Position numbers and translations under genes: made by a program
The notes under the pieces: generated by a model
The model's database searches: none
Seen by the model: only the letters and a program-made list of their open reading frames with translations
Told to the model about the DNA's origin: nothing
In this document: one piece after another, positions 15,072-22,774 of the stretch
How the letters are laid out: each line of letters starts with the position of its first letter
Position numbering within the stretch: the stretch's first letter is position 1
Assembly: GCA_963749895.1 (NCBI GenBank)
Contig: CAVVOG010000003.1
Location: 1,583,877 to 1,647,876 of the forward strand
Direction: 5' to 3'
Length of the DNA: 64,000 nucleotides
Source: AC-51 sp963749895
Lineage (GTDB): Bacteria; Actinomycetota; UBA4738; HRBIN12

Positions 15072-15896
15072 ATGAACATCCGACGGAACGCCCGCGCCGT
15101 GTCTCTGCTCGCCCTGTTGTTCGCCCTGTTGACCGCGACCGTCGCGTTCGCGGAAGAGGGGGTGTTCGACGATCCTCGTGCCGAGGAGCCGGCCTGCGAA
15201 GAGGTGATCGTCGACGACGGCAGCACGGACGACGGCACGACCGACGAGGGCACGGGGGGGATCACCGACCCGCGCGCAGGTGGCGAGGAGCCGACCGAGC
15301 CGCCCGCCGATGAGCCGGTCGATGAGCCGGTCGACTGCGAGGAGCCGGGTGACGAGGGCGAAGAGCCCGGTGAGGACGGCGAAGAGCCGGCTGACGAGGG
15401 CGAGGAAGGCGAGGAGGGCACCGAGGGGGAGGAGCCGGTCGAGGAGGCCGAGCCGACGGAGGAGGAGCTGCGGATCCTGGCCTGCGAGACGGCGGCGGGG
15501 CTCGTCGAGGAAGCGCCCGAGGGTGAGGTCGCGGAGGAGGAGCCCATCGAGGAGGAGGAGCCCATCGAGGAGGAGAAGCTGACCGGGCTCGACAACGCGA
15601 TCGACCGTGTGCTCGCGAACTGCATCAAGAACCCGCAAGCGCCCGGACTGGTGAACGCGCTCGAGCGGCTGAACGAGAACCGTGAGCGTCACGAGGCGCA
15701 CATGGAAGCCGTCGCCGCGGCGAAGGCCGAGCGTGAGGCCGCGAAGGCCGAGCGGATGGCCGAGCACCAGGCGAAGAAGGCCGAACAGGCAGCCGCGAAG
15801 GCGGCCGGCGGCCACGGGAACTCCGGCTCGCACGGGAACGGCGGCGGGAACGGGCACGGCGGCGGGAACGGGAACGGGCACGGCAACCCGCACTGA
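15072..15896 (+). CDS. Secreted, highly acidic low-complexity protein
   Basis: A 274-residue protein in four parts: signal peptide (LLALLFALLTATVAFA, cleavage near residue 27); a Glu/Asp/Pro/Gly stretch to about residue 165 with repeats such as GEEPGEDGEEPADEGEEGEEG-like units and a doubled EEEPIE; a helical Ala/Lys/Glu/Arg part (about 195-240); and a Gly/His/Asn tail (repeats of GNG, GHGG). Four Cys lie in the acidic part and two in the helical start. Such a protein could bind cations or sit at the cell surface as a spacer; no enzyme domain is visible. Acidic and Gly-rich ends resemble wall-associated proteins, but there is no sorting motif. Confidence 0.75.
   Translation: MNIRRNARAVSLLALLFALLTATVAFAEEGVFDDPRAEEPACEEVIVDDGSTDDGTTDEGTGGITDPRAGGEEPTEPPADEPVDEPVDCEEPGDEGEEPGEDGEEPADEGEEGEEGTEGEEPVEEAEPTEEELRILACETAAGLVEEAPEGEVAEEEPIEEEEPIEEEKLTGLDNAIDRVLANCIKNPQAPGLVNALERLNENRERHEAHMEAVAAAKAEREAAKAERMAEHQAKKAEQAAAKAAGGHGNSGSHGNGGGNGHGGGNGNGHGNPH
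15534..15569 (+). repeat. 18-bp tandem duplication in the acidic protein gene
   Basis: GAGGAGGAGCCCATCGAG occurs twice in a row (15534-15551 and 15552-15569) and encodes EEEPIE twice. It is in frame, so length change by whole repeats would keep the protein open. Confidence 0.8.
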
Positions 15897-15920
15897 TCCC
15901 GCTCCGCCCAGGCTCCACCG

Positions 15921-15948
15921 ATAGGCCCCCCTAGACTGGGGGGCCTAT
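15921..15948 (+). promoter_or_regulatory. Perfect 11-bp-arm palindrome holding a -10 box in its loop and the next start codon in its arm
   Basis: ATAGGCCCCCC (15921-15931) pairs perfectly with GGGGGGCCTAT (15938-15948). The six-base loop is TAGACT, a good TANNNT -10 box, and the right arm ends with AT of the LLM gene's ATG (15947-15949). It starts 24 bases after the stop of the acidic protein gene, a place where a terminator would be expected, but there is no T-tract. It may combine termination, promoter and start-codon control. Confidence 0.6.
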
Positions 15949-16834
15949 GCGGTTCCCGGAGGTCGGCGTCCAGCTCCCCGAGGTAGAGCGCGAGGTCCGC
16001 TGGCCCGAGCTAGCGTCGATGGCGCGCGCCGCCGAGGCCGCCGGGTTCGACTCCGTCTGGGTCGGCGACCACTACCTCTACCGCGACGACGGACGGCCGG
16101 AGCGCGGTCCGTGGGAGGCCTGGACCCTCCTGGCGGGTCTGGCCGCCGTCACCCGGCGCGTGAAGCTCGGTCCACTGGTGGCATGCCTCGGCTTCCACGA
16201 GCCCGCGGTGCTCGCGAAGATGGCTGCCACGGTCGACGAGATCTCCGATGGCCGGCTGGTCTTCGGGATGGGCGCGGGATGGAACCGGACCGAGTTCGAC
16301 GCGTTCGGTATCCCGTACGACCGGCGAGCCTCGAGGTTCGAGGAGTCCTTCGAGATCGTCCGGCGGCTCCTCGACGGCGAACGGGTCACGTTCGAGGGCT
16401 CGTTCCACCGGGTCGACGACGCCGTGCTGCTGCCCGCCCCGGCGCGGCGACCGACGCTGATGATCGGCTCGACCGGCGAGCGGGTGCTCCGCGCCGCCCT
16501 CCCCCACGCCGACGCATGGAACACGTGGTTCGACTGGTTCGGGAACACGCCGGAGGGATTCGCCGAGGGGAACGCCACGATCACGCGGGCGTGCGAGGCG
16601 GTCGGTCGCGACCCCGCGCAGGTCCGCCGGAGCGCCTGCGTGCTGGTCCGGCTGGACGCCGCCAGCCGCGAGCGACCCGACGAGGGTGCGATCGAGGGGC
16701 CGCCGTCCCGGATCGCCGACGCGATCCGCGCCTTCGGCGACGCAGGCGCCGACGAGGTGATCGTCGTGATGGACCCGAGCACCGAGGCGTCGATCGACGC
16801 CCTCGGCGACGTGCTCGCGCTCCTGGACGCCTAG
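15947..16834 (+). CDS. LLM-class F420-type oxidoreductase
   Basis: A 295-residue protein of the luciferase-like monooxygenase family: PELASMARAAEAAGFDSVWV, then DHYLYR, LGPLVACLGFHEPAVLAKMA, and GRLVFGMGAGWNRTEFDAFG, all typical of the actinobacterial F420-dependent branch. The family uses reduced F420 or FMN in a TIM barrel; which one cannot be fixed from sequence alone. ATG 15947 lies 9 nt after the -10 box TAGACT, suggesting a leaderless mRNA. Its stop overlaps the convergent Fe-S protein gene by 4 bases. Substrate unknown. Confidence 0.85.
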   Translation: MRFPEVGVQLPEVEREVRWPELASMARAAEAAGFDSVWVGDHYLYRDDGRPERGPWEAWTLLAGLAAVTRRVKLGPLVACLGFHEPAVLAKMAATVDEISDGRLVFGMGAGWNRTEFDAFGIPYDRRASRFEESFEIVRRLLDGERVTFEGSFHRVDDAVLLPAPARRPTLMIGSTGERVLRAALPHADAWNTWFDWFGNTPEGFAEGNATITRACEAVGRDPAQVRRSACVLVRLDAASRERPDEGAIEGPPSRIADAIRAFGDAGADEVIVVMDPSTEASIDALGDVLALLDA

Positions 16835-18831
16835 CCCGTCGCGGGCGGGTTCGCCTCGGCGAGCAACGTCGCGACGTCGGCGACCCGGACCTCGGAGCTC
16901 TTCGCCTTCGCGGCGTCGTCGAGCATCACGAAGCAGTAGGGACAGGCGACCGCGACCGTCGAGGCGCCGGTCGCCTCGGCCTCCGCGAAGCGCACGTCGT
17001 TCACCCGCGCGTCGCCGCCTTCCTCCATCCACATCCGCGCGCCGCCGGCGCCGCAGCAGAACGACCCGTCGCGGTTCCGCGGCATCTCGACGACCGAGCC
17101 GAGGGCGTCGCGCGGCGCGTCGAACCGCCCGTTGTGCCTGCCCAGGTAGCACGCGTCGTGGTACGTCACGCCGCCGTTCGAGGAGGCGGGCCGCAGACGC
17201 CCCTCCTTCACGAGCCTCCCGAGCAGCTCGGTGTGATGCACCACCTCGTAGGTGCCCCCGTACTCCGGGTACTCGTTCGCGAGCGTGTTGAAGCAGTGGG
17301 CGCACGACGCGACGATCTTCGTCACCCCGGCGCCGTTCAGCGTCTCGACGTTCTGCTCGGCGAGCATCTGGAACAGATACTCGTGGCCCATCCGCCGCGC
17401 CGGGTCGCCGGTGCACCGCTCACGGGGGCCGAGGATCGCGAAGTCGATGTTCGAGGCCGAAAGCAGTCGGGCGATGGACTTCGTCGTCTCGCGCGCCCGC
17501 TCGTCGAACGCCCCCGCGCACCCGACCCAGAACAGGACCTCGGGGGCCGTGTCGCCGGGCTGCAGGACCCGGATGTCGAGCCCCTCGGCCCACTCGGTGC
17601 GTGCGGCGGCCGGCTGCGCCCACGGGTTCTCGTTCGGACCCTCGACGCCGCGCAGCATCGCGCCGGCCTCGTTCGGGAAGCGCGACTCGGCCATCACGAG
17701 GTTGCGGCGCATGTCGACGATCGTGTCGACGTGCTCGATGTCGACCGGGCACGCCTGCATGCACGCGCCGCAGGTCAGGCAGTCCCACACGACCTCGTCG
17801 GTGACCGCGTTCGGGACGAGCGGCTGGAGCTCGACCACGCCGGTACCATCGCCTCCGCTGGCGCCGCCCTTCGCCGCGACGATCGCCGGCGCCTCGCCCG
17901 CCACGTGGTCGCGTAGGTCCATGATCAGCAGCTTCGGGCTGAGCGGCTTGCCCGTGTTCCACGCCGGACAGACCTCCTGGCAGCGTCCGCACTCCGTGCA
18001 CGTGAACAGGTCGAGGAGCTGCTTGCGCGACAGGTCGGTGGCCACCGCCGCCCCGAAGCGCATGTCCTCCTCGGCCGCCTCCAGGTCGATCTTCAGCGGC
18101 TCGAGCCGCCCCATCGGTCCGTTCTTCGCGAAGAAGACGTTCGGGGCCGCGGTCATGACGTGCATGTGCTTCGACTTCGGCAGGTAGGTCAGGAAGCCGA
18201 GGATCAGCACGAGGTGGGTCCAGACGAACACGCGCTCCATCGCCTCGGTCGCATCGCCGTCGGCGAAGAGCCCCGACAGCGCGTTCGACACGGGCATCGC
18301 GCTCGCGTGCTCGGTCAGCCCGAGGGCGATCCGGGTGGCGTTCCACAGCAGGAGCGACACCACGATCCCCAGGATCGTCAGGAGGATCAGGTACGCCTCG
18401 CGCTGGTGCGACCCCTCGAAGCGCGCCGGCTTGATCACGGCGCGGTTGACGAAGGCCATCGCGACGCCGACGGCCACCAGCGTCGCGAAGACGTCGACGA
18501 GGAACAGGAACCACGGCGCGTCGCCCAGGATCGGCAGCGACCAGTCGGGGTCGACGATCGCGAGCGCGGCCTCGACGATCGTCGGGAGCAGGACCAGGAA
18601 CCCCCAGAAGATCAGCGCGTGCATCAGGCCGGGCAGGGCCTTCTGGAAGAGCTTGCGCTGCCCGAGGACCTGGACCACCTCGCGGGACGCCCGCGTGCCC
18701 AGGTCGTCCGTGCGGTCGATCGCGCGCCCGGCGCGCAGGACGGCCAGTCGGCCGCCGATCCGGCGAGCGAACATCACGCCGGCCGCCGCCAGCACGACCA
18801 CGAGGGCGACGACGCTCACGAGCTGGGCCAC
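16831..18831 (-). CDS. HdrD-like (Fe-S)-binding protein fused to membrane domain
   Basis: A 666-residue protein. Residues 1 to about 230 carry five to six membrane helices of the nitrate-reductase-gamma/HdrE-like cytochrome b type. Then two 4Fe-4S motifs follow: CTECGRCQEVCP and CLTCGACMQACP. The C-terminal half has two CCG-like domains: ERCTGDPARRMGHE with ASCAHCFNTLANEYP, and DACYLGRHNGR with FCCGAGGARMWMEE and ACPYCFVML. This is the actinobacterial heterodisulfide-reductase-like protein (similar to Rv0338c), which probably passes electrons between a quinone pool and an unknown soluble partner. GTG 18831 follows GGAGGAGGAAC. Its partner is not in the window, although acyl-CoA or amine dehydrogenases are plausible donors. 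Confidence 0.88.
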   Translation of the reverse strand: MAQLVSVVALVVVLAAAGVMFARRIGGRLAVLRAGRAIDRTDDLGTRASREVVQVLGQRKLFQKALPGLMHALIFWGFLVLLPTIVEAALAIVDPDWSLPILGDAPWFLFLVDVFATLVAVGVAMAFVNRAVIKPARFEGSHQREAYLILLTILGIVVSLLLWNATRIALGLTEHASAMPVSNALSGLFADGDATEAMERVFVWTHLVLILGFLTYLPKSKHMHVMTAAPNVFFAKNGPMGRLEPLKIDLEAAEEDMRFGAAVATDLSRKQLLDLFTCTECGRCQEVCPAWNTGKPLSPKLLIMDLRDHVAGEAPAIVAAKGGASGGDGTGVVELQPLVPNAVTDEVVWDCLTCGACMQACPVDIEHVDTIVDMRRNLVMAESRFPNEAGAMLRGVEGPNENPWAQPAAARTEWAEGLDIRVLQPGDTAPEVLFWVGCAGAFDERARETTKSIARLLSASNIDFAILGPRERCTGDPARRMGHEYLFQMLAEQNVETLNGAGVTKIVASCAHCFNTLANEYPEYGGTYEVVHHTELLGRLVKEGRLRPASSNGGVTYHDACYLGRHNGRFDAPRDALGSVVEMPRNRDGSFCCGAGGARMWMEEGGDARVNDVRFAEAEATGASTVAVACPYCFVMLDDAAKAKSSEVRVADVATLLAEANPPATG

Positions 18832-18895
18832 GGGGTTCCTCCTCCTTCACGGCGGGGACGCACGGCCGCATGCTACGCGCTGTACCGTGGCCGAT

Positions 18896-19645
18896 GTGAA
18901 CCCCGTCCTGCTGGCGGCGTCCGGCCTCGGGCACGGCGATTGCGAGGCGATCCGCGACGGGCTGCTGGGCCAGCCGGTGAACGCCCTCACCAGCCTGGTG
19001 TTCCTGGCCGCCGGGGCGTGGATCGCCCGTCGAGGCCGCAAGGTGCCGCTCGAGCGCGCGGAGCTGTGGGCCTTCGGGCTGGCCGTGGCGAGCAACGCCC
19101 TCGGCTCGTTCCTGTTCCACGGTCCTCGCCCGCTCGGGAGCCGGTGGGTCCACGACCTGAGCGCGCTGTCGATCCCGCTGTTCGTCGCGGTCCACGACCT
19201 CGGGCTCGTCCGCGGCTGGCCGGTCGGCAGCCGCGTGCGGTGGTTCGCCGCGGGGCTCGTGGTGGTCGGCGGGGTGCTCGTCGCACCCGGGACCTTGGTG
19301 CCGCTGGGGTTCCTGGCCGCGGCGGCGGCCGGGGCCGGTGAGCTGCTCGCGTTCCGCGCGGGGTATCGCCCCCGGCCCGGCCGGGCGAGCGGTGCCCAGC
19401 TCGCGGCGTGGGGTGTCGGTCTCGTCACGCTCGCGCTCGCCGGGCTCGCCTTCCTGTTCGGCCGCACGGATTCGCCCCTGTGCGAACCGCGGAGCGTGCT
19501 CCAGCTCCACGGGGGGTGGCACCTGCTGGTCGCGAGCGCCTCGATGGCGTGGGCGCTCGCCGCGTTCGAGCTGCGCGGGGCTCCACCCGAGCCCGCCGAC
19601 GCGGGTAGCATCGCGCCCACCGCCCCACGAGGAGACCGTCCGTGA
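18896..19645 (+). CDS. Ceramidase-like (CREST superfamily) seven-helix membrane hydrolase
   Basis: A 249-residue membrane protein with about seven helices. It shows the spaced CREST residues: Ser and His in NALGSFLFHGPRPLGSRWVHD with the Asp of WVHDLS, and a late H-x-x-x-H in LHGGWHLLVAS; these bind a metal in alkaline ceramidases and related lipid hydrolases. HGDCEAIRDGLLGQPVNAL near the N-terminus is also typical of bacterial members. GTG 18896 lies 7 nt after TACCGT (18883-18888), so the mRNA is probably leaderless. The stop overlaps the GTG of the Rieske oxygenase (GTGA), so both are in one operon. Substrate unknown; an amide in a lipid is likely. Confidence 0.75.
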   Translation: MNPVLLAASGLGHGDCEAIRDGLLGQPVNALTSLVFLAAGAWIARRGRKVPLERAELWAFGLAVASNALGSFLFHGPRPLGSRWVHDLSALSIPLFVAVHDLGLVRGWPVGSRVRWFAAGLVVVGGVLVAPGTLVPLGFLAAAAAGAGELLAFRAGYRPRPGRASGAQLAAWGVGLVTLALAGLAFLFGRTDSPLCEPRSVLQLHGGWHLLVASASMAWALAAFELRGAPPEPADAGSIAPTAPRGDRP

Positions 19646-20733
19646 CCGCAGGACCCCCCTGGCCGACCCTCCCCGGCCGTGACTACCACGCAGACGACGT
19701 CTACGACCTCGAACGCGAGCGCGTGTTCGCGCACGGCTGGTACTGCCTCGGGCGTTCATCCTCGCTCGAGGAACCCGGCTCGTTCCGCACCGTGGACGTC
19801 GCCGACGAGCCGCTGATCTGGATCCGCGACCGACTCGGGATCGTGCGCGCGTTCGCGAACACCTGCCGGCACCGTGGCACGCGCCTCCTGGACGGCGAGG
19901 GCACGCTGAAGCGCGCGATCCGCTGCCCGTACCACGCGTGGGTCTACGGGTTCGACGGGGCGCTGCTCGGCTCGCCGAACGTGAAGCCAGAGGACGGGAT
20001 CGACCCCGAGACGATGGGTCTGTGGGAGGTCCGCCTGGAGGAGTGGGACGGCTTCTCGTTCGTGAACCTCGACGGGCAGGCGTCACCGCTGCAGGTGGAG
20101 CTGTCCGAGCAGCCGGACTCGCCGCTCGACCTCGCGCGCTACCGGGTGGGCGACCTCGCCGTCGGGGCGACCCGTACCTACGAGGTCGCCGCGAACTGGA
20201 AGATCGTGGTCGAGAACTACCACGAGTGCCTGCACTGCCCGACGGTCCACCCCGAGCTGGTGAAGATCATGCCCCTGTACCGCACCGGCGAGGTCGAGGA
20301 GGAAGGGCAGACGCTCGGCAACTCGATGGGCGAGCTCACCTCGTTCACGCAGAGCGGGTTCTCGACGCTGCCGACGCTCCCCGGGCTCGACGAGGTCGAC
20401 GTCCACACCTTCTACGGCGTCTACGTCTTCCCGAACCTGATCCTCAACTACCACTCGGAGACCGTGAACACGGTGACGATCCACCCGCTCGGTCCGGACC
20501 GGTCACTCGTCGTGAGCGAGTTCCTGTTCGCCCCGGAGACGGTCGCCGCCGAGGGCTTCGACCCGAGCGAGGTCGTCGACTTCCGCGACCTGGTCGCGCG
20601 TCAGGACTGGGAGGTCTGCGAGCGCGCCCAGGCCGGCGTGCGCTCGCGCTTCTACGACAACGGCTGGTACCCGCGACAGGAGAGGTGGATCCGTTCGTTC
20701 AACGAGCGGTACCTCGCGGCCCGCGACGCCTGA
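19642..20733 (+). CDS. Rieske oxygenase alpha subunit, choline-monooxygenase/GbcA-like
   Basis: A 363-residue ring-hydroxylating-type oxygenase. The Rieske site is CRHRGTRLL...CPYHAWVYGFDG (Cys-x-His and Cys-x-x-His). The mononuclear iron region reads ENYHECLHCPTVHPEL, the form seen in glycine-betaine, choline and carnitine oxygenases rather than aromatic dioxygenases. A late DWEVCERAQAGVRSRFYDNG segment supplies the last acidic ligand and is also typical. No reductase gene is near. Start GTG 19642 overlaps the ceramidase-like stop by 4 bases. A role in oxidative demethylation of a quaternary amine fits the other amine genes in the window, but is inferred. Confidence 0.85.
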   Translation: MTAGPPWPTLPGRDYHADDVYDLERERVFAHGWYCLGRSSSLEEPGSFRTVDVADEPLIWIRDRLGIVRAFANTCRHRGTRLLDGEGTLKRAIRCPYHAWVYGFDGALLGSPNVKPEDGIDPETMGLWEVRLEEWDGFSFVNLDGQASPLQVELSEQPDSPLDLARYRVGDLAVGATRTYEVAANWKIVVENYHECLHCPTVHPELVKIMPLYRTGEVEEEGQTLGNSMGELTSFTQSGFSTLPTLPGLDEVDVHTFYGVYVFPNLILNYHSETVNTVTIHPLGPDRSLVVSEFLFAPETVAAEGFDPSEVVDFRDLVARQDWEVCERAQAGVRSRFYDNGWYPRQERWIRSFNERYLAARDA

Positions 20734-20743
20734 GAGACGCTCG

Positions 20744-21172
20744 TCACGCGGTCGGATCGATCACGTCGACCCGGTCGAACCGGGAGAAGTCCCGGTCGGT
20801 CGTCGCGATCGTGGCGCCGTGTTCCAGCGCCAGCGCCGCCAGGTGCGCGTCGGCGGTGAGCGGTCCCTTCGCGCGGCCCTCCCCGCAGAGCGCCGCGAGG
20901 AGCGACCAGTGCCGGGGACCCGGCTCGACGATCGACGACCGAGGCCGGTCGAGCCACGCCTGCACCGCGCCGATCGCGTCCGCGGTGTCGAGCGGTCGAT
21001 CGAACACGCGGGGGTCGGTGCCGATCCGAACGAACGCGAGGAGGCTCGCGAGCGGGAAGCCGACCGATCCCGGACCGCTCAGCGTCTCCTCGAGCCATCC
21101 GCGCGCGCGGTCGTGTCGCGGGCTCGACGAATCGAACGCGTAGAGCAGCAGGTTCGCATCGACGACGATCAC
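20744..21172 (-). CDS. PIN-domain toxin (VapC family)
   Basis: A 142-residue PIN ribonuclease. The first acidic residue is in MIVVDANLLLYAFD, the middle segment has ASLLAFVRIGTD, and the last acidic cluster is TADAHLAALALEHGATIATTDRDFSRF, the complete VapC set. Its start overlaps the antitoxin stop by 4 bases (21169-21172), so they are translated together. VapC toxins cleave tRNA or rRNA when the antitoxin is degraded. The member here resembles the TIGR00028-type group of mycobacteria. Confidence 0.88.
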   Translation of the reverse strand: MIVVDANLLLYAFDSSSPRHDRARGWLEETLSGPGSVGFPLASLLAFVRIGTDPRVFDRPLDTADAIGAVQAWLDRPRSSIVEPGPRHWSLLAALCGEGRAKGPLTADAHLAALALEHGATIATTDRDFSRFDRVDVIDPTA

Positions 21173-21417
21173 GGCCGCGCCGGCCCGTCGAGACGGTCGA
21201 GGAGACCCTGGATGTCGTCCAGGTCGACCCCCGTGCGCACCCCCATGTCGCGGGACGGCACCCGGTACGGGGCGAGTTCCGTGCTGCGACGGGTCTCGAG
21301 GCCGGCGCGCAGCAAGTCGTTGATCACATCCTTCAGCGGACGGTCCTGCCGGCGTGCCTCGTCACGGATCCGGGCCGCCACGTCGTCTTCCAGGGTCAAG
21401 GTCGTTCGTTCCGTCAT
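21169..21417 (-). CDS. Ribbon-helix-helix antitoxin of the VapC pair
   Basis: An 82-residue protein, MTERTTLTLEDDVAARIRDE then RQDRPLKDVINDLLRAGL, which is a ribbon (beta strand TTLTL) followed by two helices as in RHH antitoxins. The C-terminal part (VPSRDMGVRTGVDLDDIQGL) should wrap the toxin. I preferred ATG 21417 over the upstream in-frame start at 21447, because the extra residues are not RHH-like and would lie close to the palindrome at 21452-21469. It probably represses the shared promoter region. Confidence 0.85.
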   Translation of the reverse strand: MTERTTLTLEDDVAARIRDEARRQDRPLKDVINDLLRAGLETRRSTELAPYRVPSRDMGVRTGVDLDDIQGLLDRLDGPARP

Positions 21418-21441
21418 CGCATCACGATGGTCCCTCCAAAG

Positions 21442-21471
21442 CATCAAGATGTCAAGAGGCGCCTCTTGATG
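21442..21471. promoter_or_regulatory. Shared operator between two divergent toxin-antitoxin operons
   Basis: TCAAGAGGC-GCCTCTTGA (21452-21469) is a perfect 18-bp palindrome. A further CATCAAGA (21442-21449) matches TCTTGATG (21464-21471) in inverted form, so the site holds three copies of a TCAAGA half-site. It lies 24 bases before the minus-strand antitoxin start 21417 and 29 bases before the plus-strand antitoxin start 21501, in 83 bp that must hold both promoters. RHH antitoxins bind such repeats. Confidence 0.7.
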
Positions 21472-21500
21472 GTTCGATGGATTTCCGTCATCCTGGTCCC

Positions 21501-21746
21501 ATGAGCACCCGACGCAAGACGACGGTCTACCTCGACGAGGAGCTCCTGCGTGGCGCGAAGATCCTCGCGGCTCGCACCGACCGCAAAGACTACGAGGTGC
21601 TGGAGGCGGCCCTGCGTCGCTACCTGGGCCTCGAGGTGCTCGAACGCGCTTGGTCCCGGAGCGACCTCACCGACGAGCAGGGCCTCGCCGTCGCGTACGA
21701 GGAACTCGACGCGATGCGCCGGGAGCGGGGCACGGCGAGCGAGTGA
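21501..21746 (+). CDS. RHH-type antitoxin of second PIN toxin pair
   Basis: An 81-residue protein. It opens with the ribbon strand MSTRRKTTVYLDEELLRGAK and two helices (AARTDRKDYEVLEAALRRYL), the RHH fold, then a C-terminal acidic tail (LTDEQGLAVAYEELDAMRRE) expected to bind the toxin. Its GTGA overlap with the PIN gene shows coupling. It is divergent from the first antitoxin gene and shares the palindromic region with it. Confidence 0.82.
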   Translation: MSTRRKTTVYLDEELLRGAKILAARTDRKDYEVLEAALRRYLGLEVLERAWSRSDLTDEQGLAVAYEELDAMRRERGTASE

Positions 21747-22162
21747 TCCGCGTCGTGATCGACCCGGGCGTGCTGATCGCCGCCCTGATCAGCCCGGGCG
21801 GCGTTCCCGCCCGGATCGTCCGCGCCTGGATCGAGGGCACCTTCGAGCTCGTCGTGTCACCCCACCTGCTCGACGAGCTCACCACCACCCTGCTCCGCCC
21901 GAAGTTCCGGCGGTGGGTGAGCGCCGATGACGCCGCCCCGTTCGTGGAGACGCTCCGGTTGGCCGGCATCGTCGACGACGACCCCGTGGAGATCGAGGCA
22001 CTCAGCCGCGATCCCGGCGACGACTACCTGATCGCGCTGGCGCGGGCAGCCGGGGCCGTCGTCCTCGTCTCCGGAGACGCGGACCTCACCACCCTGAACC
22101 TGCAGGACCTCCCGATCATCGACCCGCGTCAGTTCCTCTCGACCCTGGAACGGCTCACGTGA
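21743..22162 (+). CDS. PIN-domain toxin, COG1569 family
   Basis: A 139-residue PIN protein of a different branch from the first toxin: VVIDPGVLIAALISPGGVPA, then LLDELTTTLLRPKFRRW, SRDPGDDYLIALARAAGAVVLVSGDADLTTL, with the acidic residues Asp, Glu, Asp, Asp in the usual places. The GVLIAAL-SPGG pattern marks the COG1569 'putative toxin, PIN family'. Start GTG 21743 overlaps the antitoxin stop. The 3' end overlaps the convergent cation transporter gene by 8 bases. Confidence 0.85.
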   Translation: MIRVVIDPGVLIAALISPGGVPARIVRAWIEGTFELVVSPHLLDELTTTLLRPKFRRWVSADDAAPFVETLRLAGIVDDDPVEIEALSRDPGDDYLIALARAAGAVVLVSGDADLTTLNLQDLPIIDPRQFLSTLERLT

Positions 22163-22769
22163 GCTCACGAGCCTCCTCCAGGTTCTCGCGGCCCTCGTTC
22201 GCCGCGGCCAGCGCCACGATCAGCGCGGCGGCGGGGTCCGCCCACCACCAGCCCGCGGCCGCGTTCAGCGCGAGCCCGGTCAGGGTGAGCGTCGACAGGA
22301 TCCCGTCCAGGAACGTCATCGAGGCCTCGGAGCGCAGCGGCGCCGAGTCGAGCCGTCCGGCCAGTCGTCGCTTCCAGATCGCGAGCCCGAACATCACGCA
22401 GGCGGTCACGGCGAGGTAGGCGATCCCCCACAGGGACTCCTCGGCCCGCCGACCGGTGACGAGGTCCCGGACCGCGATCGTGCCGAGCACGGCCGCCAGC
22501 ACGAAGAACGCGACCGCGACGAGCCGCAGGGCGAGCCGGGTCCGCTCGGGCGCGTCGTGCTCGTGCCCGGGGCGGATGTGCCACACGACGACGGCCGAGG
22601 CGAACATCTCGATGATCGAGTCGGTCCCGAACCCGATCAGCGCGAGCGACCCGGCGGCGATCCCCAGGCCGATCGTCAGGACCGCCTCGCCGGCGTTCCA
22701 CGCGATCGTCGCGTACTCGAGACGGAGCGCCAGGCGTTGGAGCGCGGCGCGTTCTTCGGCGGCGATCAC
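22155..22769 (-). CDS. Cation efflux (CDF-like) family transporter, short form
   Basis: A 204-residue membrane protein with six helices: LEYATIAWNAGEAVLTIGLG, then IGFGTDSIIEMFASAVVVWH (the CDF helix with FGxDSxxE, where Asp and Glu bind metal), and later LNAAAGWWWADPAAALIVAL, with the second acidic site (A-D-P). It lacks the C-terminal cytoplasmic domain of full CDF proteins. Expected role: proton-coupled export of a divalent cation such as Zn or Mn. GTG 22769 lies 5 bases after the amidohydrolase stop, so the two are an operon. Confidence 0.85.
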   Translation of the reverse strand: MIAAEERAALQRLALRLEYATIAWNAGEAVLTIGLGIAAGSLALIGFGTDSIIEMFASAVVVWHIRPGHEHDAPERTRLALRLVAVAFFVLAAVLGTIAVRDLVTGRRAEESLWGIAYLAVTACVMFGLAIWKRRLAGRLDSAPLRSEASMTFLDGILSTLTLTGLALNAAAGWWWADPAAALIVALAAANEGRENLEEARELT

Positions 22770-22774
22770 GTTCG

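Noticed and set aside
15534..15569. Tandem repeat as CRISPR or regulatory array
   Set aside because: Only two units, no spacers, in frame within an acidic coding region.
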